A stretch of 64,000 nt of DNA from assembly GCA_020849475.1 (NCBI GenBank), contig JADLGE010000025.1, forward strand, positions 1 to 64,000, read 5' to 3'. Below, piece after piece: positions 47,156 to 56,240 of this stretch. Source of the DNA: Gammaproteobacteria bacterium (GTDB lineage: Bacteria > Pseudomonadota > Gammaproteobacteria > Ga0077536). The stretch's first letter is position 1. Each line of letters begins with the position of its first letter. Made by a program: the position numbers and the translations under genes. The notes under the pieces are model-generated. The model saw nothing but the letters and a program-made list of their open reading frames with translations. It was not told the origin of the DNA and searched no databases.

Positions 47156-48306
47156 GGTCGACCACGAGCGCACGCCCCTGCCTGTTGTTCGTGGTGACCG
47201 AGGACTGGTATTTCATGTCCCATCGCGCAGGGCTCGCAGAGCGCGCGCGGGACGCAGGTTGGCGGGTGGTGGTGGCGGCGCGCGAAAGCGAACACGCCGA
47301 GGCCATTCGCGCCCTCGGCCTCGAGTTCGTGGCCTTGCCGTTCGAGCGCGCGCTGACCTATCCGTGGCGCGATGTGCGCCTGCTGTGGGCGCTGCGCGGC
47401 GTGATGCGCGTGCTCGAACCGAAGCTCGTACACCTGGTGTCCTTGAAACCCATCCTGCTCGGTGGCCTGGCCATGCGCCTGCTGCCGAGGTCCTGCCCCG
47501 CGGTGCTGGCGTTCACCGGCCTCGGCTATATTTTTTCGTCGCGGGCCGGTCTCGCGCGTTTGTTGAAGCCGGTGGTGATCCGTTTGCTTGGCGCGGTCGC
47601 GCGGCGTGACGATGCCTGGGTGCTGGCGCAGAACCGTGACGACCTCGACCTGTTGCGCAGCGATGGCATTGCCGATCCGCGTCGCGCCAGCATCATTGCC
47701 GGCGCCGGTCTCGACGCGGCGCAGTTTCCGGCCACGCCCTTGCCGCCGCGCGCGAACGCGCTGGTGGTGCTGCCGGCGCGCGTGCTGCGCGACAAGGGCG
47801 CCTATGAATTCGTGGCCGCCGCCACGCAAGTGCGCGCGCTGCGCCCCGAAGTGCGCTTTGCGCTGGTCGGCGCCCATGACCAGGCCAATCCAGGCGCGGT
47901 CGAAGCGCGCGATCTTGAGCAATGGGTGGCCGGCGGCGTCGTTGAATGGTGGGGACATCGGCGCGACATGGCCGCGGTGTTGGCGCAGGCCTACATCGTG
48001 TGTCTGCCGTCCTATCGCGAAGGATTGCCGCGCGCCCTGCTCGAAGCCGCGGCCTGCGCGCGGCCCATGATTGCGACCGACGTGCCGGGTTGTCGCGAAA
48101 TCTGCATCGATGGCGAGACCGGTCTGACGGTGCCGGCCAAGAATGTCGAAGCCTTGGTCGCGGCGCTGTTGCGCATGCTCGACGACGCCGCGCTCGCCGC
48201 GCGTTGCGCGGCGGCGGCGCGCGCCAAGCTGGAGCGTGAATTCACCTTGAGCCGTATAGCTGAGCAAACGCTGGCCCTGTATCACCAGCTGAGTGGTGAC
48301 CCATGA
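47152..48306 (+). CDS. GT4-type glycosyltransferase 5 (WbpL-locus type)
   Basis: A 384-residue GT-B enzyme: LLFVVTEDWYFMSHRAGLAE at the N-terminus, KLVHLVSLKPILLGG, FTGLGYIF, and a C-terminal site with LPARVLRDKGAYEFV and PSYREGLPRALLEAAACARP. The FVVTEDWYFxSHR start is typical of transferases that sit next to a WbpL-like initiating enzyme and add the second sugar of an O-unit. The genes that follow (epimerase, WecA/WbpL-like, WbpM-like) fit this picture. ATGA coupling on the upstream side and a 4-base overlap with the next gene. Confidence 0.87.
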   Translation: MRSTTSARPCLLFVVTEDWYFMSHRAGLAERARDAGWRVVVAARESEHAEAIRALGLEFVALPFERALTYPWRDVRLLWALRGVMRVLEPKLVHLVSLKPILLGGLAMRLLPRSCPAVLAFTGLGYIFSSRAGLARLLKPVVIRLLGAVARRDDAWVLAQNRDDLDLLRSDGIADPRRASIIAGAGLDAAQFPATPLPPRANALVVLPARVLRDKGAYEFVAAATQVRALRPEVRFALVGAHDQANPGAVEARDLEQWVAGGVVEWWGHRRDMAAVLAQAYIVCLPSYREGLPRALLEAAACARPMIATDVPGCREICIDGETGLTVPAKNVEALVAALLRMLDDAALAARCAAAARAKLEREFTLSRIAEQTLALYHQLSGDP

Positions 48307-49304
48307 CGGCGCGTCCCGAATTCGATGCCCCGGGCAGCGCGCGCTTCAAGCGCGTGTTGGTGAGCGGCGCCAATGGCTTCGTCGGTCGCGCCCTGTGTCG
48401 GGCGCTGGCCGCGCAGGGTGTCGAAGTGACGGCGCTGGTGCGCACGGCGTGCGAAATCGCCGGCGCGCGGCACGTGCATGCGGTCGGTGATTTCACCCGG
48501 GTCAAGGATTGGCGGCCGTGGTTGGCGAATATCGACGCGGTCGCGCATCTCGCCGCGGTCACCCACGACGGCACACGCGGCGCATCGAGCGCGCACTTTC
48601 ACGCGCTCAATGTCGATGTCAGTCACGCGCTGGCCACGGCCGCCGTCGACAGTGGCATTCGCCGCTTCGTGTATCTGAGTTCCATCAAGGTCAACGGTGA
48701 AGCTTCGCCGCGCGTGGGCGGCGTGATTCACGCGTTCTCCGGCGCCGATACGCCGGCGCCGGAAGACGACTACGGACGCAGCAAGCTTGCCGCCGAACAG
48801 CGCCTGCGCGCGCTGTGGGCCGGTGTGGATGGCGCGCTGACGGTGCTGCGTCCGCCCTTGGTCTACGGGCCCGGACAGAAAGGCAATTTGCCGCGGCTCA
48901 TGGCGCTGGTCGCGCGCGGCGTGCCGCTGCCTTTCGGCGCGCTCGAGAACCGGCGCAGTCTCATCCATGTCGACAGCCTGGCGTCGGCCATCGTGCGGGC
49001 GCTCGGCATTCGCAGCGCCGGCCTGCGCTGTTACACCCTGGCCGATGTCGATGTTTCCAGCGCCGAACTCGTGCGCGCGATGGCGCACGGTCTCGGCGTC
49101 GAGGCGCGACTGGTGGCGGTGCCGGGCATGGTGCTCGAAGGACTGTGCGGCGTGCCGGTCGTCGGCCCGCGACTGCGTCGCCTGTGCGGCAGTCTGCTGG
49201 TCGATGCGCGTGTGATTGAAAACGAACTCGAGTGGTCGGCGCTGCTGCCGTTCGAGCAGGCCATGGCCGACACTTGTGCGGCGTGGCGGCGCGCACCAGC
49301 GTGA
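48303..49304 (+). CDS. NAD-dependent epimerase/dehydratase family protein (WbpV/WbgU-like)
   Basis: A 333-residue extended SDR: VLVSGANGFVGRALC at about residues 18-32, VYLSSIKVNGE strand, and a catalytic Tyr-x-x-x-Lys in DDYGRSKLAAE. It fits the group of 4-epimerase/4-reductase-like enzymes placed beside a WbpL-type transferase in O-antigen loci, where they make the initiating UDP-sugar. The exact reaction is not decided. The start overlaps the previous stop (ATGA) and the stop overlaps the next GTG start. Confidence 0.82.
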   Translation: MTARPEFDAPGSARFKRVLVSGANGFVGRALCRALAAQGVEVTALVRTACEIAGARHVHAVGDFTRVKDWRPWLANIDAVAHLAAVTHDGTRGASSAHFHALNVDVSHALATAAVDSGIRRFVYLSSIKVNGEASPRVGGVIHAFSGADTPAPEDDYGRSKLAAEQRLRALWAGVDGALTVLRPPLVYGPGQKGNLPRLMALVARGVPLPFGALENRRSLIHVDSLASAIVRALGIRSAGLRCYTLADVDVSSAELVRAMAHGLGVEARLVAVPGMVLEGLCGVPVVGPRLRRLCGSLLVDARVIENELEWSALLPFEQAMADTCAAWRRAPA

Positions 49305-50287
49305 ACCTGCTGTGGTCGTGCGCGGTGTTGCTCATCAGTGCGCTGGCCACGGCCGCGCTGATTCGACGTTTGATTCCGCTGCTGCAACGCGCCGCCGTCA
49401 TCGACGTGCCCAATGCGCGCAGTCTGCACGCCGCACCGGTGCCACGCGGTGCGGGACTCGCGATTGCCGCGGTGGTGCTGGCCGTGCACGCGCTGCTGCT
49501 CGCGAGCGGTCGCTGGTCCGGCACGGCGCCCATGGTGATAACGGCCGTGGCGGCGGGATTCGCGGCCTTGGGCTGGGCCGACGATCGTGCCAGTCGCGGC
49601 GTCGCCTTGCGTTTCGGCGTGCAGGCGCTGCTGAGTCTGGTGTTCGTGTGCGGCGCGTTGCCGCCGGAGGTGTCCTGGCCCGTGCGCGCGCTGTTGTGCC
49701 TGGCCGTGATGTGGGCCGTCAATCTTTTCAATTTCATGGACGGCGCCGATGGCCTGGCCGGCGTGCAGGCCTGCGCCGCCGGTCTCGGCCTCAGCGTGTT
49801 GCTCGGCATCGAAGGGCAGGGCGGTGCAGCGCTCGCAGCCCTCGCCATCGCCGGTGCAGCTGTCGGTTTCCTGCGCTGGAACTGGCATCCGGCGCGCATC
49901 TTTCTCGGCGATGCCGGCAGTTATTTCCTCGGCTTCGAACTGGCGGCGCTGGTCACGTGGTCGGCGCCGCATGCGCGCATGCCGTGGCCGGCCTTGGTGC
50001 TGGTCGCGCCCTTCGTCATCGACGCGAGCCTGACGCTCACGGCGCGCGCCTTGCGTGGCGTACCGGTGTGGCGCGCGCACCGCGAACACGTTTATCAGCG
50101 ACTGGTGCTCAGCGGCTGGTCGCCGGCGCGCTTGAGCACCGCGCTGGCGGCATTGCTCATGCTGTTGTGCTGGCCAGCGGCGGCCGTCGCGCACGCGCAG
50201 GGTCCGGCCTCGGCGCTGCTCGTGTATGGGCTTCTTGCTATCATCTGGACATGGCTACGCCGTACCTTGCCGCTGTCTCGTGCTTAA
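49301..50287 (+). CDS. Polyprenyl-phosphate sugar-1-phosphate transferase (WecA/WbpL/MraY family)
   Basis: A 328-residue polytopic membrane protein with the family's cytoplasmic motifs: an N-terminal DVPNARSLHAAPVPRGAGLAI, WADDRASRG (D-D pair), LFNFMDGADGLAG, and RIFLGDAGSYFLGF, followed by the HREHVYQRL His-containing loop. It transfers a sugar-1-phosphate to undecaprenyl phosphate and would start the O-unit. The GTG at 49301 overlaps the epimerase stop. The WbpL-type rather than MraY-type assignment follows from the context. Confidence 0.92.
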   Translation: MNLLWSCAVLLISALATAALIRRLIPLLQRAAVIDVPNARSLHAAPVPRGAGLAIAAVVLAVHALLLASGRWSGTAPMVITAVAAGFAALGWADDRASRGVALRFGVQALLSLVFVCGALPPEVSWPVRALLCLAVMWAVNLFNFMDGADGLAGVQACAAGLGLSVLLGIEGQGGAALAALAIAGAAVGFLRWNWHPARIFLGDAGSYFLGFELAALVTWSAPHARMPWPALVLVAPFVIDASLTLTARALRGVPVWRAHREHVYQRLVLSGWSPARLSTALAALLMLLCWPAAAVAHAQGPASALLVYGLLAIIWTWLRRTLPLSRA

Positions 50288-50306
50288 GTCCGGATTGATC
50301 TGACCG

Positions 50307-52184
50307 GTGTCAGTCACGCCCCGCTTCAAAATCATCGTGCACGATCTGGTGGCCATCGCGCTGGCGTGGATGCTGGCGCTGTTCGCGCGTTTCAATTTCG
50401 CCCTGCCGCCGCCGCAGCATCTGCATGCCGGTGAATTGGCCTTGCCGGTGGTCCTGGTAGTGCAGGCGGCGCTGGCGTGGCGCTTCGGCCTCTACCGTGG
50501 CCTGTGGCGCTTCGCCAGTCTGCAGGACTTGTGGAACATCATTCGCGCCGCGGTGCTCGGCACGGTGTGCATCGGCCTGTCGCTGTTCCTGATCAGTCGC
50601 CTGGTCAATATTCCGCGCTCGATGTTCGTGCTCTATCCTCTGTTCCTGGTCGCGCTGCTCGGCGGACCGCGCCTCGCCTTTCGCCTGTGGAAAGACCATT
50701 CCTTCAACCTGCGCAGCGTCACCGCCGCGACCCGCGTGCTGGTGGTCGGTGGCGGCGAAGGCGGTGAAGGCGTGGTGCGCGACATGCTGCGCGACGGCAG
50801 CTACCTGCCGGTAGGCATCGTCGATGACGACGCGCGCCTGGCGCGCTCACGCATCCATGGCGTGCCGGTGCTGGGACGCATCGCCGATATTCCCGCCATC
50901 GTGCAACGGCGCGACACCGACATCATCATCATCGCCATTCCCAGCGCCAGCAGCGCGCAGATGCGCCATATCGTCGAACTGTGCGAGGCGAGCGGCAAAC
51001 CGTTCCGCACCCTGCCGCAATTGCATGACATGGTGTCCGGGCGCGCCACCATGAACGCCATGCGCGAAGTGAAAATTGACGACCTCCTGGGCCGCGACAA
51101 GGTGGTGCTCGACTGGCAACGCGTGCAGTCGTCGCTGGCGGGCAAAGTGGTGCTGGTCAGCGGCGGCGGCGGTTCCATCGGTTCGGAGCTGTGCCGCCAG
51201 GTGGTGGCGCTGGGCGTCGAGCGGCTGGTGGTGTTCGAGCAGTCCGAGCACAACCTCTATCTCATCGAACGTGAACTGCGCGGCGCCTTTCCGCTGCGTC
51301 AGCTCGAATTCGTGCTCGGCGATGTCTGCGATCGGGCGGCGGTCGAGCATGTGTTTCAGCGCTTCAAGCCGGCGCTGGTGCTGCACGCCGCGGCCTACAA
51401 GCATGTGCCGATACTGCAGAGTCAGGCGCGCGAGGCGGTGCGCAACAACGTGTTCGGCACGCTGGAGATGGTCGAAGCCGCCGAGCGCCATGGCAGCGCG
51501 ACTTTCGTGCTGATCTCGACCGACAAGGCAGTGCGTCCGAGCAGCATCATGGGCGCGACCAAACGCCTGACGGAATTGCTGTGTGAAACGCGCAAGCGAC
51601 GCGCGGCGACGCGCTACATCACCGTGCGCTTCGGCAACGTGCTGGGTTCGGCCGGCAGCGTGGTGCCGCTGTTCCAGTCACAGATTGCGGCCGGTGGCCC
51701 GCTCACCGTCACCCATCCCGAAGCGCGCCGCTATTTCATGACCATCGCCGAGGCCAGCCAGTTGATTCTGCAGGCTGCGACGGTCGGCAGCGGCGGCGAG
51801 ATCTTCGTGCTCGACATGGGCGAACCGGTCAACATCACCTATCTCGCCGAGCAGATGATTCGCCTGTCCGGTCGCGAGCCCGGTGTCGATATCAAGATTG
51901 AGTACACGGGTTTGCGCCCGGGCGAAAAGCTCAACGAGGAGCTGTTCCTCGATGCCGAGAAGCTGACGCCGACGCCCCATCACAAGATTCGGCTCGCCCA
52001 GCATGTGGAAGTCGAGCCGCGCCAGCTGGCCGATTTGCTCAGTGCCCTGGCGCGCGCGGTCGAGACCTTTGATGAAGCTGCCATCGAGCGTCTCCTGCGC
52101 CAGGCGGTGCCTGACCTCGAAGTGGTGCAGCCAGGATCAAACGAAGCCGCCAATGTCATTGCCTTCAACCGCGGCGCCCCGTAG
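50307..52184 (+). CDS. Membrane-bound nucleotide-sugar 4,6-dehydratase (WbpM/CapD/FlaA1 family)
   Basis: A 625-residue protein. Four hydrophobic helices occupy about residues 8-140. A first Rossmann-like domain (RVLVVGGGEGGEG) comes next, then the dehydratase domain from about 275 with VVLVSGGGGSIGSELC. The catalytic region reads VLISTDKAVRPSSIMGATKR, with Met in place of the usual Tyr, as in long WbpM-type enzymes (Ser-Met-Lys). WbpM converts UDP-GlcNAc to a 4-keto-6-deoxy sugar, feeding initiating sugars such as D-FucNAc or D-QuiNAc. GTG start. The stop codon (52182-52184) lies within a palindromic repeat. Confidence 0.92.
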   Translation: MSVTPRFKIIVHDLVAIALAWMLALFARFNFALPPPQHLHAGELALPVVLVVQAALAWRFGLYRGLWRFASLQDLWNIIRAAVLGTVCIGLSLFLISRLVNIPRSMFVLYPLFLVALLGGPRLAFRLWKDHSFNLRSVTAATRVLVVGGGEGGEGVVRDMLRDGSYLPVGIVDDDARLARSRIHGVPVLGRIADIPAIVQRRDTDIIIIAIPSASSAQMRHIVELCEASGKPFRTLPQLHDMVSGRATMNAMREVKIDDLLGRDKVVLDWQRVQSSLAGKVVLVSGGGGSIGSELCRQVVALGVERLVVFEQSEHNLYLIERELRGAFPLRQLEFVLGDVCDRAAVEHVFQRFKPALVLHAAAYKHVPILQSQAREAVRNNVFGTLEMVEAAERHGSATFVLISTDKAVRPSSIMGATKRLTELLCETRKRRAATRYITVRFGNVLGSAGSVVPLFQSQIAAGGPLTVTHPEARRYFMTIAEASQLILQAATVGSGGEIFVLDMGEPVNITYLAEQMIRLSGREPGVDIKIEYTGLRPGEKLNEELFLDAEKLTPTPHHKIRLAQHVEVEPRQLADLLSALARAVETFDEAAIERLLRQAVPDLEVVQPGSNEAANVIAFNRGAP

Positions 52185-52205
52185 GTGCGAATTCATTCGC
52201 ACATT
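52181..52205. repeat. Palindromic repeat, copy 4, supplying the wbpM-like stop codon
   Basis: GTAGGTGCGAATTCATTCGCACATT matches copy 2 (22519) base for base. Its first bases, GTAG, contain the TAG stop of the WbpM-like gene, so the element inserted at, or created, the gene's 3' end. It lies 86 bases upstream of galU. Confidence 0.92.
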
Positions 52206-52290
52206 GACGGGCGCGGCACGGCGCCGAACCGGGTTTTAATAGGTACATGAATCCGCAGCCACGGAATTCGCGAATAACAGGAGCGTTCGA

Positions 52291-53166
<876 letters not shown>

Positions 53167-53187
53167 TTGGGAACTGGCGGGTGGGGC

Positions 53188-53240
53188 GCCGGGCTCTGTC
53201 CCGGCTGAGCTCAGGGCTGCCCACGCAATGCTGCGTGGGC
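53188..53240. terminator. Two hairpins between galU and a convergent small gene
   Basis: GCCGGG (53188-53193) pairs with CCCGGC (53200-53205), and GCCCACGCA (53219-53227) pairs with TGCGTGGGC (53232-53240) across a 4-base loop. They fill the gap between two convergent stop codons. No T-run follows either, so any termination would be by hairpin plus Rho or by the 9-bp stem alone. Confidence 0.5.
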
Positions 53241-53248
53241 GGTGGTCA

Positions 53249-53491
53249 TCAGAATATGTAGTCGAGCATGGCGCGTTTGCGCGCCAGTTCGGTTTGCAGG
53301 AAGGTCAGGGCGCGCAGGGAATGCTCATCTTCGGGCTCGCCGGCGGCGGCGATCAGCTCTTCCAGCTCCTGCACTTCTTCTTCCAGCTCGTCGCGCTCGT
53401 TATCCGAGCCCAGCAGTGGGAAAAAGGATTCGAGCTGCTTGAGCTCCTCGACGAGGTCGTTCCAACCTTCCGAATGGGTGCCGCTTCTCAT
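53249..53491 (-). CDS. Small acidic coiled-coil-like protein of unknown function
   Basis: An 80-residue, very acidic, helical protein. The sequence LVEELKQLESFFPLLGSDNERDELEEEVQELEELI is strongly heptad-like and suggests a coiled coil or helical hairpin. It has no membrane segment. The start at 53491 is chosen because a GGAGG lies 9 bases upstream on the minus strand; a TTG at 53518 (9 codons further up) is less likely. It shares an AT-rich divergent promoter region with ppnN. I do not recognise its family. Confidence 0.7.
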   Translation of the reverse strand: MRSGTHSEGWNDLVEELKQLESFFPLLGSDNERDELEEEVQELEELIAAAGEPEDEHSLRALTFLQTELARKRAMLDYIF

Positions 53492-53646
53492 GTCTGGTGA
53501 CCTCCGATCGTCCACCAAATAAGTCCATTATCAGTCTTTTCGGATCCACGACCTTATGATGATCGTTTAAAACGCTGATCTTCACGGAAATAATATAGGA
53601 TTGTCGGAAACAACTTCAACTGCCAAAGCTAAACGACGCGCTTTCA
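53492..53646. promoter_or_regulatory. AT-rich divergent promoter region
   Basis: This 155-base gap is clearly richer in A and T than its surroundings (for example ATAATATAGG near 53590). It separates the small acidic protein from ppnN. It probably holds promoters for both; no consensus pair with standard spacing was found. A GTG-started frame at 53585 on the minus strand lacks a ribosome-binding site and is not called. Confidence 0.45.
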
Positions 53647-55047
53647 ATGTCTGACCGATCACATTCTTTGTTCGATAACGGCCGCGTGATTGCCCACGCC
53701 ACGGTCGCGCCCGAGGCCAGCCTCGCCATTCTTTCCCAGCGCGAGGTCAACGCCCTGTGCCGGGGCGGCAACCAGCCCCTGCATGACCTGTTCCGGCGCT
53801 GCGCGCTGGCGGTGCTGTCCAGCGGCGCCGAGATCGACGACGTGCGCGACCTCTACGACCGCTACCGGGATTTCGACGTCAGCCTGGTGCAGGAAGACCG
53901 CGGCCTGCGCCTCAACCTGCGCAACGCACCGGCCACCGCCTTCGTCGCCGGGCAGATGATTCGCGGCGTGCGCGAGCACCTGTTCGCGGTGCTGCGCGAC
54001 ATCCTCTACATCACCCACGAGCTCGAGCGCGGCCTACAGTTCGACCTCTCGACCCCGGGCGGCATCACCGACGCGGTGTTCAAGATCCTGCGCAACGCGC
54101 GGGTGCTGACGCCCGAGCCACGCGCCGGTCTGGTGGTGTGCTGGGGCGGGCATTCCATCAATCGCATCGAGTACGACTACACCAAGGAAGTCGGCTACGC
54201 CCTCGGCCTGCGCGGCCTGGATGTCTGCACCGGCTGCGGACCGGGCGCCATGAAGGGGCCGATGAAGGGCGCCACCATCGCCCATGCCAAGCAGCGCATC
54301 GGCAATGGCCGCTACATCGGCATCACCGAGCCCGGCATCATCGCCGCCGAGGCGCCCAATCCCATCGTCAACGCGCTGGTCATCATGCCGGACATGGAAA
54401 AGCGCCTGGAGGCCTTCGTGCGCCTGGCCCATGGCATCGTGGTGTTTCCGGGCGGCGTCGGCACCGCCGAGGAAATTCTCTATCTGCTCGGCCTGTTGGC
54501 CCATCCCGACAATGCCGCCCAGCCTCTGCCGGTGGTGCTGACCGGGCCGCCCGAGAGCGCGGACTATTTCGCGTCGCTGGATGAGTTCATTCGCCTGGTG
54601 CTGGGGCCGGAGATCGCCGACCGCTATCGCATCGTGGTCGGCGACCCCCATGGCGTGGCCGATCTGCAGCAGGTCGAGATCAAGAATGTGCTGGCTTACC
54701 GCGACCAGCACGACGACGCGCCCTATTTCAACTGGCGCATGGTCATCGACAACAGCTACCAGACGCCGTTTGCCCCGACCCACGAAAACATCGAGAGCCT
54801 GGTGCTGTCCCGTGACCTGCCGCGCCACACCCTGGCGTCGAATCTGCGCCGGGTGTTCTCAACCATCGTGGCGGGCAACGTCAAAGAAGCGGGCATCGCC
54901 GCGTGCGAGGCCCATGGGCCGTTTCGGATCCGAGGTGAACAGACCATCATGACGGCGCTTGATGCGCTGCTCGCAAGCTTCGTCGCGCAGCACCGCATGA
55001 AGCTGCCGGGGCGCGCGTATCGGCCTTGTTACGAGATTGTGCGGTGA
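53647..55047 (+). CDS. ppnN: Nucleotide 5'-monophosphate nucleosidase PpnN (YgdH)
   Basis: A 466-residue LOG-family enzyme. The central Rossmann-like domain has LVVCWGGHSI, TGCGPGAMKGPMKGA and the PGGVGTAEE motif at residues 268-276, which bears the catalytic glutamate; N- and C-terminal extensions of the PpnN type are present. It cleaves nucleotide monophosphates to base plus ribose-5-phosphate and, in Escherichia coli, is regulated by (p)ppGpp. Its length matches E. coli PpnN. It is monocistronic; the convergent lipocalin-like gene lies 65 bases downstream across a palindromic repeat. Confidence 0.93.
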   Translation: MSDRSHSLFDNGRVIAHATVAPEASLAILSQREVNALCRGGNQPLHDLFRRCALAVLSSGAEIDDVRDLYDRYRDFDVSLVQEDRGLRLNLRNAPATAFVAGQMIRGVREHLFAVLRDILYITHELERGLQFDLSTPGGITDAVFKILRNARVLTPEPRAGLVVCWGGHSINRIEYDYTKEVGYALGLRGLDVCTGCGPGAMKGPMKGATIAHAKQRIGNGRYIGITEPGIIAAEAPNPIVNALVIMPDMEKRLEAFVRLAHGIVVFPGGVGTAEEILYLLGLLAHPDNAAQPLPVVLTGPPESADYFASLDEFIRLVLGPEIADRYRIVVGDPHGVADLQQVEIKNVLAYRDQHDDAPYFNWRMVIDNSYQTPFAPTHENIESLVLSRDLPRHTLASNLRRVFSTIVAGNVKEAGIAACEAHGPFRIRGEQTIMTALDALLASFVAQHRMKLPGRAYRPCYEIVR

Positions 55048-55053
55048 GGCGTT

Positions 55054-55073
55054 GGTGCGAATGAATTCGCACC
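55054..55073. repeat. Palindromic repeat, copy 5
   Basis: GGTGCGAATGAATTCGCACC sits between the convergent stops of ppnN (55047) and the lipocalin-like gene (55113). It is a near-perfect palindrome with 9-base arms and a 2-base centre. Confidence 0.9.
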
Positions 55074-55112
55074 GACGACGGGAGCGCGTATTTCCTCGGT
55101 GACCTCCGCCCT

Positions 55113-56240
55113 TCAATACCCGGTCATTTCCACATACCCCAATCCCGCCGGCTGGCCCTCACGGCTGACCGTCACCGCGCCTTCCCAATACTTGAAACGT
55201 CCATGCCATTCCTGGTCGGCGAGGCGTGGTGCGAGGGTCAGGGTCAGCTGGTGAGCGGGGATGTCGAGCCGCCAACCCTGCGGATAGGTGCGACCAGTGC
55301 GCGCGCTCTTCCAGGCGCCGAGCGTGCTGATGCGCACGTCTTCGGCGGCGAGCCTATGTGGCCGGCCCGCGCTATCGACATAGGTGCCGGCGCTGAAAGC
55401 ATCACTGCCACCATCGCGCTGGCGCAGGCGATAGAACATGAGGCTGCCGCCGTCGGCGAGTTGCAGCGCGAACCAGTCCCAGCCAGCCTGCTGGCGCGAC
55501 AGGGCGCTGGTGCTCCATTCGCGATCCAGCCAGGCTTCGCCGCTGACCGCGTGTTCGCTATCGGCCAGCGTCAAAGTGCCGCGCGCGGCGAGGCGCGGTA
55601 GCGAGTAGTAGTAGGAAGCATTGCCGGGCGCCGCGCTCTTGCGCGACAGGCCCTCATCACCTTGCAGCACCACCGCGCTCTTTTCATCGAGCTTCAAGTC
55701 GATGCCCTGGCCCTGCTGCGTGGCCTTGAGATGCCAGCCCGTGGCGGCGTCGTATTCGATACGCCAGTCGTCCAGCCATACCGCCGGCGGCGCCACCGAC
55801 ACGCCGGCGACCTCCGGCAGCGCGCGGCTCATGCGCTCATAGGCATGGAACTGCTGACCCTCGATGTCGGTGATGGCGAAATGGCCGAGCAGCACGCGTG
55901 AACTGCGCCATGCCGACGCTGATGGCGGGGTGTGCGCCGCGAGTTCAAAGCGGAACAAGGTGAGCTGAAAGCCGAAAGGGCGACCCTCGCTGTCCTTGAG
56001 GTGTCCGGTGAAATACCACCATTCAGAGCGGAACTCGGGATGGGCAGCGTGATCGCGCGGAAATTCGAACACACGCGGCTGCTCGGCGCGCGCGAAGCCG
56101 GCATCGTCCGTCGGCGCGCTCATGGCGGCGATGGCGTTGTCGTGTGCGCCGTCGCGCGGCGCGGGACCGCCATGCACGCCTGACAGCGCGGCCCACAGCA
56201 GCGCGCCCGCGACGGTCAGCAGCCAGTACAGCTTATTCAT
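55113..56240 (-). CDS. AttH/CrtC-like lipocalin family protein
   Basis: A 375-residue protein with an N-terminal signal/anchor segment (about residues 3-22) and a double beta-barrel of the AttH/hydroxyneurosporene synthase (CrtC) family. Typical blocks are HPEFRSEWWYFTGHL, FGFQLTLFRF, YYYSLPRL, GEAWLDREW, GWDWFALQLADGGSLM and the C-terminal YWEGAVTV. Members bind or hydrate hydrophobic molecules; AttH-type members travel with an FtsX-like ABC transporter, as here. Its ATG overlaps the permease stop by 8 bases, a coupled operon. A lipid- or pigment-handling role in the periplasm is likely but unproven. Confidence 0.86.
   Translation of the reverse strand: MNKLYWLLTVAGALLWAALSGVHGGPAPRDGAHDNAIAAMSAPTDDAGFARAEQPRVFEFPRDHAAHPEFRSEWWYFTGHLKDSEGRPFGFQLTLFRFELAAHTPPSASAWRSSRVLLGHFAITDIEGQQFHAYERMSRALPEVAGVSVAPPAVWLDDWRIEYDAATGWHLKATQQGQGIDLKLDEKSAVVLQGDEGLSRKSAAPGNASYYYSLPRLAARGTLTLADSEHAVSGEAWLDREWSTSALSRQQAGWDWFALQLADGGSLMFYRLRQRDGGSDAFSAGTYVDSAGRPHRLAAEDVRISTLGAWKSARTGRTYPQGWRLDIPAHQLTLTLAPRLADQEWHGRFKYWEGAVTVSREGQPAGLGYVEMTGY

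Noticed and set aside
53400-53585. Minus-strand frame starting with a GTG in the ppnN promoter region
   Set aside because: The first residues look plausible but there is no ribosome-binding site, and most of it overlaps the small acidic protein in another frame.
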